DNA of 64,000 nt from Ideonella_A sakaiensis_A (lineage in GTDB: Bacteria; Pseudomonadota; Gammaproteobacteria; Burkholderiales; Burkholderiaceae_C), in contig NZ_CP182947.1 of NCBI RefSeq assembly GCF_048320135.1, forward strand, positions 1,302,001 through 1,366,000, in the 5' to 3' direction. Shown here in pieces: positions 1 to 7,605 of the stretch (the first letter of the stretch is position 1; each line of letters starts with the position of its first letter). The notes under the pieces were generated by a model. That model saw nothing but the letters and a program-made list of their open reading frames with translations. It made no database searches and had not been told where the DNA came from. Both the position numbers and the translations under genes were made by a program.

Positions 1-99
1 GGCGCGCTCGGCGCCGATGCATCGGGTGCGAAGATCCCGCTCGGCAAGACCCTCGATTCGGCAGGACGCGACGCGAGTTCGGCTTACCTCGCCGAATAG
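1..99 (+). CDS. Possible 3' end of an unidentified protein (partial)
   Basis: Frame 1 is open from the window edge to a TAG at 97-99 and would encode about 32 residues ending in SSAYLAE. The composition (Ala, Gly, Asp, Lys) looks protein-like. It would converge on pal and overlap its last codons by 16 bp. No domain can be recognised in so short a tail. It may equally be non-coding sequence downstream of pal, where many proteobacteria carry cpoB on the same strand as pal; no such start is visible here. Confidence 0.25.
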   Translation, partial: GALGADASGAKIPLGKTLDSAGRDASSAYLAE

Positions 100-638
100 A
101 TGATCTCGGCGCGGCGATTGCGCGCCCACACATCCTCGCCGCTGCCCTGCACTGCCGGTTTCTGTTCGCCCCAGCTGACGCTTTCGATCATCGATTCGCG
201 CACACCGAGTGTGCTGAGCGTGCGCCGCACGGCATCGGCACGGCGCTGGCCAAGTGCCAAGTTGTATTCGGCGCTGCCGCGTTCGTCGGCGTGGCCTTCG
301 ATGCGCACCGGCGTATTCGGCACCGTCGCCAGGTAGCGGGCATGGCGGGACAGCAGGTCGGCATCGGACGGGCTGATCGTGTACTGGTCGAAGCCGAAAT
401 AGACGGTGCGCTCGGCCACCGGTGCGGCGGCCTCGTCTGCCCTGGCTGCGGCATTGCGCGCTGCTGCCGCAGCCCGCGCCGAGGCGTCGGCAGCCGACGG
501 TGCTGGCGCTGCGCTGCGCGCAGGAGCCTGGGACATTGCCGTCTGCGAGTCGTATTTCATCTCTGGCGGCGTATTGGCGCATGCGCCCAGCAGAGAGGCA
601 ACGGCGAGGGCGGACAGGAGACGAAGTTTGTGCTGCAT
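84..638 (-). CDS. pal: Peptidoglycan-associated lipoprotein Pal
   Basis: Outer-membrane lipoprotein of the Tol-Pal complex, which ties the outer membrane to peptidoglycan and works in envelope constriction at division. The 184-residue product starts with a lipoprotein signal peptide whose lipobox (LLGAC) places the acylated cysteine at residue 20. An Ala-rich linker follows, then a C-terminal OmpA-like peptidoglycan-binding domain with the typical stretch VYFGFDQYTI, the GHADERGSAEYN motif and NRRAEI near the end. The open frame runs further upstream, but the ATG at 638 is preceded by a near-perfect AAGGAGG ribosome-binding site (643-650), so I chose it. tolB and other tol genes would be expected upstream. 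Here xthA lies there in divergent orientation, so pal appears to be detached from the tol operon in this window. Confidence 0.95.
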   Translation of the reverse strand: MQHKLRLLSALAVASLLGACANTPPEMKYDSQTAMSQAPARSAAPAPSAADASARAAAAARNAAARADEAAAPVAERTVYFGFDQYTISPSDADLLSRHARYLATVPNTPVRIEGHADERGSAEYNLALGQRRADAVRRTLSTLGVRESMIESVSWGEQKPAVQGSGEDVWARNRRAEIIYSAR

Positions 639-877
639 GGTTCCTCCTTGAGTTGAGCGCATTGTATGTTTGTATCTATTCAACACGTAAACGGGTTTGA
701 TGCGTTTGGCGCTGCAAGTTCCGCAGCGGCGGGCGGATCCCCCGCAAGCACCAGATGGACACCCGATCTGCGCGCCAGCGCCGGCTGCGATCGCAGCCCG
801 TCGCGGACCGGATCGATCCCGCTGGCCAGGCATGGCTACCATTGCTGCACTGCCGACTGCGCCAACCGTGAGATCAG

Positions 878-1648
878 ATGAAACTCGCCACCTGGAATAT
901 CAATTCTCTCGCCGTTCGCCTGCCCCAGGTGCTCGACTGGCTGGCCGCCCACCCGGTCGACGTGATCGGGCTGCAGGAAACCAAGCTGATCGACGACAAA
1001 TTCCCGCAGGCTGAACTGGAAGCCGCCGGCTATCAGGTGCAGCGTTTCGGGCAGGCCACCTACAACGGGGTCGCGCTGCTGAGCCGCCAGTCCGCCAGCG
1101 ATGTCGTGCGCAACCTGCCTGGCTTTGACGACCCTCAGGCCCGGGTGTTGACGGCAACGGTTGACGGCGTTCGCGTCATCAACGCCTATTTTCCAAACGG
1201 CCAGGCGCCCGACAGCCCGAAATTTGCCTACAAGATGGCCTGGCTCGATGCCTTGCGTGGCTTCGTCGCGGAGCAGCTGACCCACTATCCGCAATTGGTG
1301 CTGCTCGGCGACTTCAACATCGCGCCGGAAGACCGCGATGTCCATGACCCGGTCGCGTGGGCCGGCCAGATCCACTGCACCGCCGAGGAACGGCAGCATT
1401 TCGAGGGCCTGCTCGGCACCGGCCTGTGCGATGCCTTCCGCCTGTTCGAGCAGCCGCCAAAAAGCTGGAGCTGGTGGGATTACCGGATGCTCGCCTTCCG
1501 CAAGAACCAGGGGCTGCGCATCGACCACATCCTGGTCAGCCCGGCGCTGAAGCCGCGGGTGCGCAGCTGCACGATCGACAAGCTGCCGCGCAAGAACGAG
1601 CGGCCGAGTGACCACGCGCCGGTATGGGTCGAGATCGCTGACCAGTGA
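878..1648 (+). CDS. xthA: Exodeoxyribonuclease III (AP endonuclease, Xth family)
   Basis: DNA repair nuclease that cleaves at abasic sites and removes nucleotides 3'-5' from duplex DNA. The 256-residue protein is full length for the ExoA/XthA family. It carries the endonuclease/exonuclease/phosphatase fold motifs in order: WNINS near residue 6, LQET with the metal-binding Glu34, the GDFN motif with Asp145 and Asn147, and the C-terminal SDHAP with the catalytic His246. The gene diverges from pal, separated by about 240 bp, and converges with ntrC with only 39 bp between stops. It has no operon partner. The ATG at 878 fits the family N-terminus (MKLATWNINS), so the start is secure. Confidence 0.95.
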   Translation: MKLATWNINSLAVRLPQVLDWLAAHPVDVIGLQETKLIDDKFPQAELEAAGYQVQRFGQATYNGVALLSRQSASDVVRNLPGFDDPQARVLTATVDGVRVINAYFPNGQAPDSPKFAYKMAWLDALRGFVAEQLTHYPQLVLLGDFNIAPEDRDVHDPVAWAGQIHCTAEERQHFEGLLGTGLCDAFRLFEQPPKSWSWWDYRMLAFRKNQGLRIDHILVSPALKPRVRSCTIDKLPRKNERPSDHAPVWVEIADQ

Positions 1649-1654
1649 GCAACA

Positions 1655-1676
1655 CCGCCGCCTGTCCTGGCGGCGG
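1655..1676. terminator. GC hairpin between convergent xthA and ntrC
   Basis: A perfect 8-bp inverted repeat (CCGCCGCC / GGCGGCGG) with a 6-nt loop lies between the two stop codons. It could stop transcription from both sides, but neither flank has a U-tract, so intrinsic termination is doubtful. Confidence 0.4.
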
Positions 1677-1687
1677 CAGCCGGCGCA

Positions 1688-3187
1688 TCAGTCGTCGACG
1701 CCAAGTTCCTGGATCTTGCGGGTGATCGTATTGCGGCCGATGCCGAGTTTCTGCGCCGCTTCGATGCGCCTGCCACGCGTGATGTCGAGCGCGGTATGAA
1801 TGAGCCGTGCCTCGAACTGCCGCGTCAAGGTATCCCAGACCGCCGGCACACCGCTTTGCAGCAGGCCGCGAGTCTCCCGTTCCAGGTCGTCGAGCCAGAA
1901 TCCGGCCGGCGCGGCTGACGACGTGCCAGACGCACTGGCCGCACCGGCGGCCGTTGCCGCCGGTGCGGCTGCCGGATCGGCCGCGGCGGCCGGGTCGCCG
2001 GCAGATGGCGTCGATCCGGCAGCGCCATCCGCACCGGACGACTGGAATTCGAGGGGCAGATCCTTGCACTCGATGACCTGCGCCGGGGCCATCACCGTCA
2101 ACCAGTGGCAGACATTCTCGAGTTGCCGCACGTTGCCCGGAAACTCGAACCGGGCCAGCCGCTGCAAGGCCTCGTCGGTGATGCGTTTCGCATCGACGCC
2201 GAGCTCGCGCGCGCTTTTCTGCAGGAAGAAGCGGGTCAGCGCCGGAATGTCTTCGCTGCGCTCGCGCAGCGCCGGCAGCCGCAGGCGGATCACGTTCAGC
2301 CGATGGAACAGGTCTTCGCGGAAGCTGCCCTGCGCGACCCGGTCTTCCAGATTCTGGTGGGTCGCCGCGATCACCCGCACATTGCTGCGCATCGGGTTGT
2401 GACCGCCGACCCGGTAGAACTGGCCGTCGCTGAGCACCCGCAGCAGCCGCGTCTGCAGGTCGAACGGCATGTCGCCGATCTCGTCGAGAAACAGTGTGCC
2501 CCCGTCGGCCTGCTCGAAGCGTCCGCGCCGCGTCGTCTGCGCACCGGTGAAGGCGCCGCGTTCATGACCGAACAGCTCGCTTTCGAGCAGGTCCTTCGGT
2601 ATCGCCGCGGTATTGATCGCGATGAACGGCCCCGATGCGCGCGGGCTGTGCTTGTGCAGCGCATTGGCAACCAGTTCCTTGCCGGAGCCCGACTCGCCGG
2701 TGATCAGCACGGTGACGATGCTCTGGCTGAGGCGGCCGATCGCGCGGAAGACATCCTGCATCGCCGGCGCCTGGCCGAGCATCTCGGGCACCTGAGCCTG
2801 CGCCGGGTCGGCGGCCGCCTCGCGCATGCTTTCGTCGATTGCCCGTCGGATCAGCTCGACCGCCTTCGTCACGTCGAACGGCTTCGGCAGATATTCGAAC
2901 GCGCCGCCCTGGAAGGCGCTGACCGCGCTGTCGAGGTCGGAATAGGCGGTCATGATGATGACCGGCAGCCCCGGCAGCCGCTCCTTGACCTTGGCGAGCA
3001 ATTCGATGCCCGAGCCGCCGGGCATCCGGATATCGGAAACCAGCACCTGCGGCTCGTCGGCATCGAGCGCCGTCAGCACATCGCGCGGGTTCGTGAAACT
3101 GCGCACCGCCAGTTCCTCGCGGGCAAGTGCCTTCTCGAGCACGAAGCGGATGGATTGGTCGTCGTCAACGATCCAGATGGGTTTCAT
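1688..3187 (-). CDS. ntrC: Nitrogen regulator NtrC (sigma-54 activator)
   Basis: Response regulator of the NtrB/NtrC two-component system. When phosphorylated it activates sigma-54 promoters such as that of glnA. The 499-residue protein has an N-terminal receiver domain (phosphorylatable Asp52 in VSDIRMPG, acidic cluster VDDD, switch Lys in PKPF). A central AAA+ domain follows with Walker A GESGSGKE (164-171), the sigma-54 contact loop GAFTGA (211-216) and a Walker B region near LFLDEIGD. An Ala/Pro-rich linker of about 50 residues leads to a C-terminal Fis-type helix-turn-helix ending in GIGRNTITRKIQELG. It lies 66 bp downstream of ntrB on the same strand and shares its operon. The linker is longer than in enteric NtrC. 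Confidence 0.97.
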   Translation of the reverse strand: MKPIWIVDDDQSIRFVLEKALAREELAVRSFTNPRDVLTALDADEPQVLVSDIRMPGGSGIELLAKVKERLPGLPVIIMTAYSDLDSAVSAFQGGAFEYLPKPFDVTKAVELIRRAIDESMREAAADPAQAQVPEMLGQAPAMQDVFRAIGRLSQSIVTVLITGESGSGKELVANALHKHSPRASGPFIAINTAAIPKDLLESELFGHERGAFTGAQTTRRGRFEQADGGTLFLDEIGDMPFDLQTRLLRVLSDGQFYRVGGHNPMRSNVRVIAATHQNLEDRVAQGSFREDLFHRLNVIRLRLPALRERSEDIPALTRFFLQKSARELGVDAKRITDEALQRLARFEFPGNVRQLENVCHWLTVMAPAQVIECKDLPLEFQSSGADGAAGSTPSAGDPAAAADPAAAPAATAAGAASASGTSSAAPAGFWLDDLERETRGLLQSGVPAVWDTLTRQFEARLIHTALDITRGRRIEAAQKLGIGRNTITRKIQELGVDD

Positions 3188-3253
3188 GCCTGCCCAATTG
3201 AAATGGTCCTGCCGTCTCCCACCGCACCGGCCCGGCCCGGTGCTCGAGCCGGC

Positions 3254-4375
3254 CTAAGGCAATGGAATGACGATCCTGAAAATTGTCCTGCCTGGTTCGC
3301 TTTCGCACTCGATCATGCCCTGGTGTTGGCCGACGAAGGTCTGCGCCAGGGTCAACCCCAGGCCCGATCCTCCGTCGCGTCCCGACACCAGCGGATAAAA
3401 GATGCGATCGCGAATCTCGTCCGGCACACCCGGCCCGTTGTCCTCGATATGCAATTCCAGTGCCAAGCGGTGGCGCTGCTTGCCGATCGTGATCTGGCGG
3501 GCGATCCGGGTACGCACCGTGATGCGCGCGCTGCCGGCGTCGATCTGGCCGCGCAGCGCATGCGTCGCGTTGTGGGCGATGTTCAGCACCGCCTGGATCA
3601 GCTGCTCGCGATCGCCGCGGAAATCGGGGATCGAGATGTCGTAATCGCGCTGGAAGTCGAGGCCGCGCGGAAATTCGGCCAGGATCAGCGAGCGCACCCG
3701 CTCGCAGACTTCATGGATGTTGACGTCGCTGACCACCTGCACCTTGCGGTGCGGCGCCAGCAGACGGTCGACCAGCGCCTGCAGCCGGTCGGCCTCGTTG
3801 ATGATGACCTGCGTGAACTCGGTCAGCTCCTTCGATTGCACCTCCATCTCGAGCAGCTGCGCGGCGCCGCGAATGCCGCCGAGCGGATTCTTGATCTCGT
3901 GAGCGAGGTTGCGGATCAGCTCCTTGTTCGCCTGCAACTGGTCGAGCGAGCGTTCCTCGCGGTCCTGGCGGGTCTGCTGCTGCAGCTCGACGATCTCGAC
4001 CACGACATTTGGCGAGTCGTCGATCTGGTTGACGATCACGTGAACCGGAATCTGGTCGGGATGGGATGGCTGCGGCAGCCGCAAATGGGCTTCCAGGCGG
4101 CTGGTCGAAAACCGGTTGCCGGCGACCGCGGCGACGGTGTCGCGCATCTGCGCCGCGTCGGCAAACCAGTCGAACAGGTTGGCGTTCTGCACGCTGCGGC
4201 GCGACAGACCGATCACCTGCTCGAATGCGGAGTTCGCGAAGATGCAGCGGCCTTGCGGGCTGGCGACGGCAACCATCGTCGCCAGCTGGTCGAATGCGGC
4301 ATAAGCCGCGCTCAGCGGCGCATCCGCGTGACGGGTGAATGGCGAACGCAGCACCGCAATCGACTCGCGAATCAC
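3254..4375 (-). CDS. ntrB: Nitrogen-sensing histidine kinase NtrB
   Basis: Kinase/phosphatase that sets the phosphorylation state of NtrC in response to PII (GlnB). It is cytoplasmic, with no membrane segments. The 373 residues comprise an N-terminal PAS domain (about 25-130), a dimerisation/phosphoacceptor domain with NLAHEIKNPLGG (His159), and a HATPase domain with N box (NIAHNATHA), G1 (EDNGPGVPDEI) and G2 (GGSGLGLTLA) motifs. The start ATG overlaps the stop of the upstream DUF4124 gene by 4 bp (ATGA), so the two are probably translationally coupled. ntrC follows after 66 bp. All motifs needed for activity are present. Confidence 0.96.
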   Translation of the reverse strand: MIRESIAVLRSPFTRHADAPLSAAYAAFDQLATMVAVASPQGRCIFANSAFEQVIGLSRRSVQNANLFDWFADAAQMRDTVAAVAGNRFSTSRLEAHLRLPQPSHPDQIPVHVIVNQIDDSPNVVVEIVELQQQTRQDREERSLDQLQANKELIRNLAHEIKNPLGGIRGAAQLLEMEVQSKELTEFTQVIINEADRLQALVDRLLAPHRKVQVVSDVNIHEVCERVRSLILAEFPRGLDFQRDYDISIPDFRGDREQLIQAVLNIAHNATHALRGQIDAGSARITVRTRIARQITIGKQRHRLALELHIEDNGPGVPDEIRDRIFYPLVSGRDGGSGLGLTLAQTFVGQHQGMIECESEPGRTIFRIVIPLP

Positions 4376-4944
4376 TGCGGCAGCTTTGCCAGCTCGCGCT
4401 TCAACGCAGCGATGTCATTTTCCTTGCGGGCGATCGCCATCTTCATCTCGGCGACCCGGTCGAGGTACTTCTGGTAGTTGCGTTCGTTGCCTTGGCGCTC
4501 GGGCTCGCCATTGTTGTATTCGCGTTGCATCTCGGCGAGCACCTGCTCGTCGCGGCGCAGTTCGGCGGCAAGGATGGCGCGCCGGTCGGTATCGCGGGCG
4601 CGCTGCTCGCTCGGCTCGACGCGTGCACTCGGCTCCGGCCGGCTGGTCGCCGACGGGCTGGCGGTCGATGGCACCGGTGTCGCTGCGCGGCGCGTCGGCG
4701 GCGTCGTCTGGATGATCGTGATCGGCGCGCCTTCGATCGTCCGGCAGCCACGCTCCTTCGCCTCCTTCTCGGAGATCGCATCGGTATACAGCACCGGGTT
4801 GCCGGGGCAGCGGTAGACGACGTTGCGCACCTGCTGGGCCTGGGCCGAAGCCACGACACCGAAGGCGAAGGCAGCCCACAAGCCGCCGCGCACCATCGAC
4901 ATGCCCAAGCCAGACCAGCAAACCATCGAATACCCCCGTTCCAT
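4372..4944 (-). CDS. DUF4124 domain protein coupled to ntrB
   Basis: Exported protein of unknown function. The N-terminus has a hydrophobic signal sequence (about residues 15-36, ending ASAQA), then a DUF4124-like segment around VYRCPGNPVLYTDAISEKEA, a feature of many small proteobacterial periplasmic proteins. A Pro/Thr/Ser-rich linker leads to a charged, predicted coiled-coil C-terminus (about 120-190, rich in Glu, Arg, Lys). Three in-frame Met codons fall within the first 16 residues, so the exact start is uncertain; a later one (MSMVRGG) would give a more ordinary signal peptide. It sits between glnA and ntrB, a conserved betaproteobacterial arrangement, and overlaps ntrB by 4 bp. Its role in nitrogen control, if any, cannot be read from the sequence. 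Confidence 0.8.
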   Translation of the reverse strand: MERGYSMVCWSGLGMSMVRGGLWAAFAFGVVASAQAQQVRNVVYRCPGNPVLYTDAISEKEAKERGCRTIEGAPITIIQTTPPTRRAATPVPSTASPSATSRPEPSARVEPSEQRARDTDRRAILAAELRRDEQVLAEMQREYNNGEPERQGNERNYQKYLDRVAEMKMAIARKENDIAALKRELAKLPQ

Positions 4945-5017
4945 GCTTCCTTTTGACGACCGCCATCAGCGGATGTTCCACGCGGATTGTCGCTGATCGG
5001 GCCTGCGATGCCAGGGC

Positions 5018-5045
5018 AAAAAAAAGGGACGGCGAGCGCCGTCCC
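5018..5045 (-). terminator. Rho-independent terminator of glnA
   Basis: A perfect 9-bp stem (GGGACGGCG / CGCCGTCCC, loop AG) is followed, on the minus-strand transcript, by eight U (A-run at 5018-5025). It lies 20 bp after the glnA stop and should end most glnA transcripts before DUF4124-ntrBC. Confidence 0.9.
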
Positions 5046-5065
5046 TCTTGGCAGGCCGCAGCCTG

Positions 5066-6481
5066 TTACAGCATGTAGTACATGTCGAATTCGCACGGAT
5101 GGGTGGTCATCCGGAAGCGCTGGACCTCCTGCATCTTCAGGTCGATGTAGGCATCGAGGTAGGTGTCGGTGAAAACGCCACCCTTGGTCAGGAACGAGCG
5201 ACCCTTGTCGAGGTATTCGAGCGCCTGCTCGAGGCTCGAGCAGACGGTCGGGATCTTCGCGTCCTCTTCCGGCGGCAGGTGGTACAGGTCCTTGGTCGCC
5301 GCCTCGCCCGGATGGATCTTGTTCTCGACACCGTCGAGGCCAGCCATCAGCAACGCGGCGAAGCCGAGGTAGGGGTTCATCAGCGGATCCGGGAAACGCG
5401 CCTCGACGCGGCGGCCCTTCGGGTTCGCGACGTACGGGATGCGGATCGATGCCGAGCGGTTTTTCGCCGAGTAGGCCAGCTTGACCGGCGCCTCGAAGCC
5501 CGGCACCAGCCGCTTGTAGCTGTTGGTGCCCGGGTTGGTGATCGCATTCAGCGCCCGGGCGTGCTTGATGATGCCGCCGATGTAGAACAGCGCGAACTCC
5601 GACAGGCCGGCATAACCGTCACCGGCGAACAGGTTCTTGCCGTCCTTCCAGACCGACTGGTGCACGTGCATGCCGCTGCCGTTGTCGCCGACGATCGGCT
5701 TCGGCATGAAGGTCGCGGTCTTGCCGTAGGAGTGGGCGACGTTGTGGATCACATACTTTTGCAGCTGGACCCAGTCGGCGCGCTGCACCAGGCTGCTGAA
5801 CCTGGTGCCGATCTCCATCTGGCCGGCGTTCGCGACCTCGTGGTGATGGACCTCGACCGGGATGCCGAGCGACTCGAGCACCAGGCACATTTCCGAGCGC
5901 AGGTCCTGGCCGCTGTCGACCGGCGGAACCGGGAAATAGCCGCCCTTGACGCCCGGACGGAAGCCGGAATTGCCGTGCTCGTAGTCCTTGCCGGTATTCC
6001 AGGCCGCCTCTTCGGATTCGATCTTGACGAAGCAGCCGGACATGTCGACCTGCCAGCGCACGTTGTCGAAGACGAAGAATTCGGGCTCCGGGCCGAAATA
6101 GGCGACATCGCCAAGGCCGGACGCCTTCATGTAGGCCTCGGCGCGCTTCGCCAGCGAACGCGGATCGCGTTCGTAGGGCTTGCCGTCGGCCGGGTCGACG
6201 ACGTCGCAGGTCAGGATCAGTGTCGGCTCTTCGTAGAACGGGTCGATGTTCGCGGTGTTCGGATCGGGCATCAACTGCATGTCAGAGGCTTCGATGCCTT
6301 TCCAACCGGCGATCGACGAGCCATCGAAGGCATGACCGGAGGTGAACTTGTCTTCATCGAATGCAGAAACGGGCACGCTCACGTGCTGCTCCTTGCCGCG
6401 GGTGTCGGTAAAACGGAAATCAACGAACTTGATCTCGTTTTCCTTCACCATCTTCATCACGTCGGCAACGGTCTTGGCCAT
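5066..6481 (-). CDS. glnA: Glutamine synthetase type I
   Basis: ATP-dependent condensation of ammonium with glutamate, the main ammonium-assimilation step. It forms cytoplasmic dodecamers. The 471-residue length matches GS-I beta. Visible signatures include the beta-Grasp N-domain (DFRFTDTRGKEQH), the start of the catalytic domain (FDGSSIAGWKGI), the ATP-site motif KPIVGDNGSGMHVHQS, and the adenylylation tyrosine at about residue 400 (KDLYHLPPEE). Activity is therefore probably controlled by GlnE as well as by transcription. The ATG at 6481 is preceded by AGGAG (6488-6492), and a TTG one codon upstream is not needed. Upstream lie a sigma-54 promoter and NtrC sites, downstream a strong terminator, and then the ntrB/ntrC genes that probably regulate it. 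Confidence 0.98.
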   Translation of the reverse strand: MAKTVADVMKMVKENEIKFVDFRFTDTRGKEQHVSVPVSAFDEDKFTSGHAFDGSSIAGWKGIEASDMQLMPDPNTANIDPFYEEPTLILTCDVVDPADGKPYERDPRSLAKRAEAYMKASGLGDVAYFGPEPEFFVFDNVRWQVDMSGCFVKIESEEAAWNTGKDYEHGNSGFRPGVKGGYFPVPPVDSGQDLRSEMCLVLESLGIPVEVHHHEVANAGQMEIGTRFSSLVQRADWVQLQKYVIHNVAHSYGKTATFMPKPIVGDNGSGMHVHQSVWKDGKNLFAGDGYAGLSEFALFYIGGIIKHARALNAITNPGTNSYKRLVPGFEAPVKLAYSAKNRSASIRIPYVANPKGRRVEARFPDPLMNPYLGFAALLMAGLDGVENKIHPGEAATKDLYHLPPEEDAKIPTVCSSLEQALEYLDKGRSFLTKGGVFTDTYLDAYIDLKMQEVQRFRMTTHPCEFDMYYML

Positions 6482-6541
6482 CAATTTCTCCTAGCGGATG
6501 CTTCTTGGGGTTGGTAATTAAAAGGGTCGAACACTTCAGCC

Positions 6542-6569
6542 GGGCAGCCCATGTGTTGGCGGGCTGCCC
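6542..6569 (-). promoter_or_regulatory. Stem-loop at the 5' end of the glnA leader
   Basis: A perfect 9-bp inverted repeat (GGGCAGCCC at 6542-6550, GGGCTGCCC at 6561-6569) has a 10-nt loop. If the sigma-54 promoter is used, the stem would begin about 13 nt into the glnA mRNA. It could stabilise the 5' end, affect translation, or act as a weak terminator for the upstream gene; there is no adjacent U-tract. Confidence 0.5.
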
Positions 6570-6592
6570 CGATTTGCAGTACCGGATGAATA

Positions 6593-6606
6593 GCAGAAAG
6601 CGTGCC
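6593..6606 (-). promoter_or_regulatory. Sigma-54 (-24/-12) promoter of glnA
   Basis: Read on the minus strand, GGCAC-N5-CTGC matches the -24/-12 consensus (GGCAC-N5-TTGC) with one change. The invariant GG (6605-6606) and GC (6593-6594) are 10 nt apart as required. It predicts a start near 6582 and a leader of about 100 nt. Confidence 0.75.
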
Positions 6607-6649
6607 CGGCCGACTCGCCCGGCCCAGGTGCGACCGGCGGATCACCTCC

Positions 6650-6684
6650 GCACCAATCATGTGCAAATACACCATTTTGGTGCA
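6650..6684 (-). promoter_or_regulatory. Tandem NtrC-binding sites upstream of glnA
   Basis: The 17-bp palindrome at 6668-6684 (TACACCATTTTGGTGCA) differs from the classical NtrC site TGCACCATATTGGTGCA at only two positions. A second, weaker site at 6650-6665 keeps both half-sites (GCACCA and TGTGCA). A further GCACCA half-site lies at 6698-6703, inside the end of the neighbouring gene. The centres fall about 75 and 95 bp upstream of the predicted start, a normal enhancer position. Confidence 0.8.
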
Positions 6685-6692
6685 ACAATGCG

Positions 6693-7535
6693 TCAGCGCA
6701 CCAATTCAGGACCCAATTCTGCGCCATGCAGGCGCAAGCCCTGCAACAGTGCGCCGAATGCCTGTTCCAGCAACGGCTGCGCCGTGCCCTTGACGCCCAT
6801 CTCGATGTGGCGCCCCCACTGCGGGTGGTCGACACTGGGCAGGCTGAACACCTTGATGCCGGCGTACTGCAATTCGATCGCCTCCATCAACGGCGTCAAT
6901 GCCGCCTCCATCGCGCCGAAGACGATCACCGATTTCTCGATCGATCGTGGTCCGCCCGCGGCTGCCGCATAGTGGTGGTCGAGCACCCATTCGATCATCG
7001 GCCACGCCATCACCGGAAATCCCGGCAGAAAAAAGACACCGCCACCAAGCGGCTGGTCCGGCGCTGCGGCAGCAAAACGGATCGCAAACCCCGGGATCCG
7101 GTTGTAGGGGTTCGGGATGATCTCGGCGCCTTCCGGAAATACGCCCATGTTGAGCCGGTGCAGGTTGTCCGGCCGCTCGGCCTCGAACGGCTTGCCCTGC
7201 TCGGCGGCGACCTCGCGCATCCGCTCGATGATCAGTTCACGGGCCTGCGGGTGCAGCACCAGCTGGCGATCCAGTGCAGCGGCAGCGCACTGGCGGGTAT
7301 GGTCGTCCGGCGTTGCGCCGATCCCGCCACAGGAAAAGATGACCGCGCCGTCGCGCGCGGCCGCAAAGGCATCGCGCAGATCGGCAGTGATGCGGTGCCG
7401 GTCGTCGCCGGCATAACGCGCCCACGACAAAGACAGGTTGCGCGCCTGCAGCAGTTCAACGACCTTCGGGAAATGCTTGTCGGCACGTTTGCCGGAGAGG
7501 ATCTCGTCACCAATGATGATCAGGCCGATGTGCAT
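6693..7535 (-). CDS. CinA-like molybdopterin-binding-fold protein
   Basis: The N-terminal two-thirds carry the MoCF_biosynth (MoaB/MogA/CinA N-terminal) fold: start MHIGLIIIGDEILSGKR, and the motif CGGIGATPDDHT near residue 90. A second conserved patch reads NPYNRIPGFA, and FLPGFPVM near residue 175 follows. At 280 residues it lacks the C-terminal nicotinamide-nucleotide amidase domain of full CinA. It belongs to the short, poorly characterised CinA-like group; a pyrophosphatase role is possible by homology but not shown here. It lies directly upstream of the glnA control region, and its stop codon falls among the NtrC half-sites. There is no molybdenum-cofactor gene nearby. Confidence 0.85.
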   Translation of the reverse strand: MHIGLIIIGDEILSGKRADKHFPKVVELLQARNLSLSWARYAGDDRHRITADLRDAFAAARDGAVIFSCGGIGATPDDHTRQCAAAALDRQLVLHPQARELIIERMREVAAEQGKPFEAERPDNLHRLNMGVFPEGAEIIPNPYNRIPGFAIRFAAAAPDQPLGGGVFFLPGFPVMAWPMIEWVLDHHYAAAAGGPRSIEKSVIVFGAMEAALTPLMEAIELQYAGIKVFSLPSVDHPQWGRHIEMGVKGTAQPLLEQAFGALLQGLRLHGAELGPELVR

Positions 7536-7605
7536 GGAGTGTTTCCGTCGCGATCACGCGCTGCAAGACGGCCGAGGATAAGCCAGCGGCGTCGCGGCCG
7601 CCTGC

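Noticed and set aside
2105..4477. A 790-residue plus-strand open frame opposite ntrC and ntrB
   Set aside because: It runs antisense to two secure genes, is rich in Arg, Gln, His, Ala and Leu as expected from reversed high-G+C codons, and shows no domain.
5048..6517. A 489-residue open frame opposite glnA
   Set aside because: It is a mirror of glnA codon bias; the terminator and promoter serve the minus strand.
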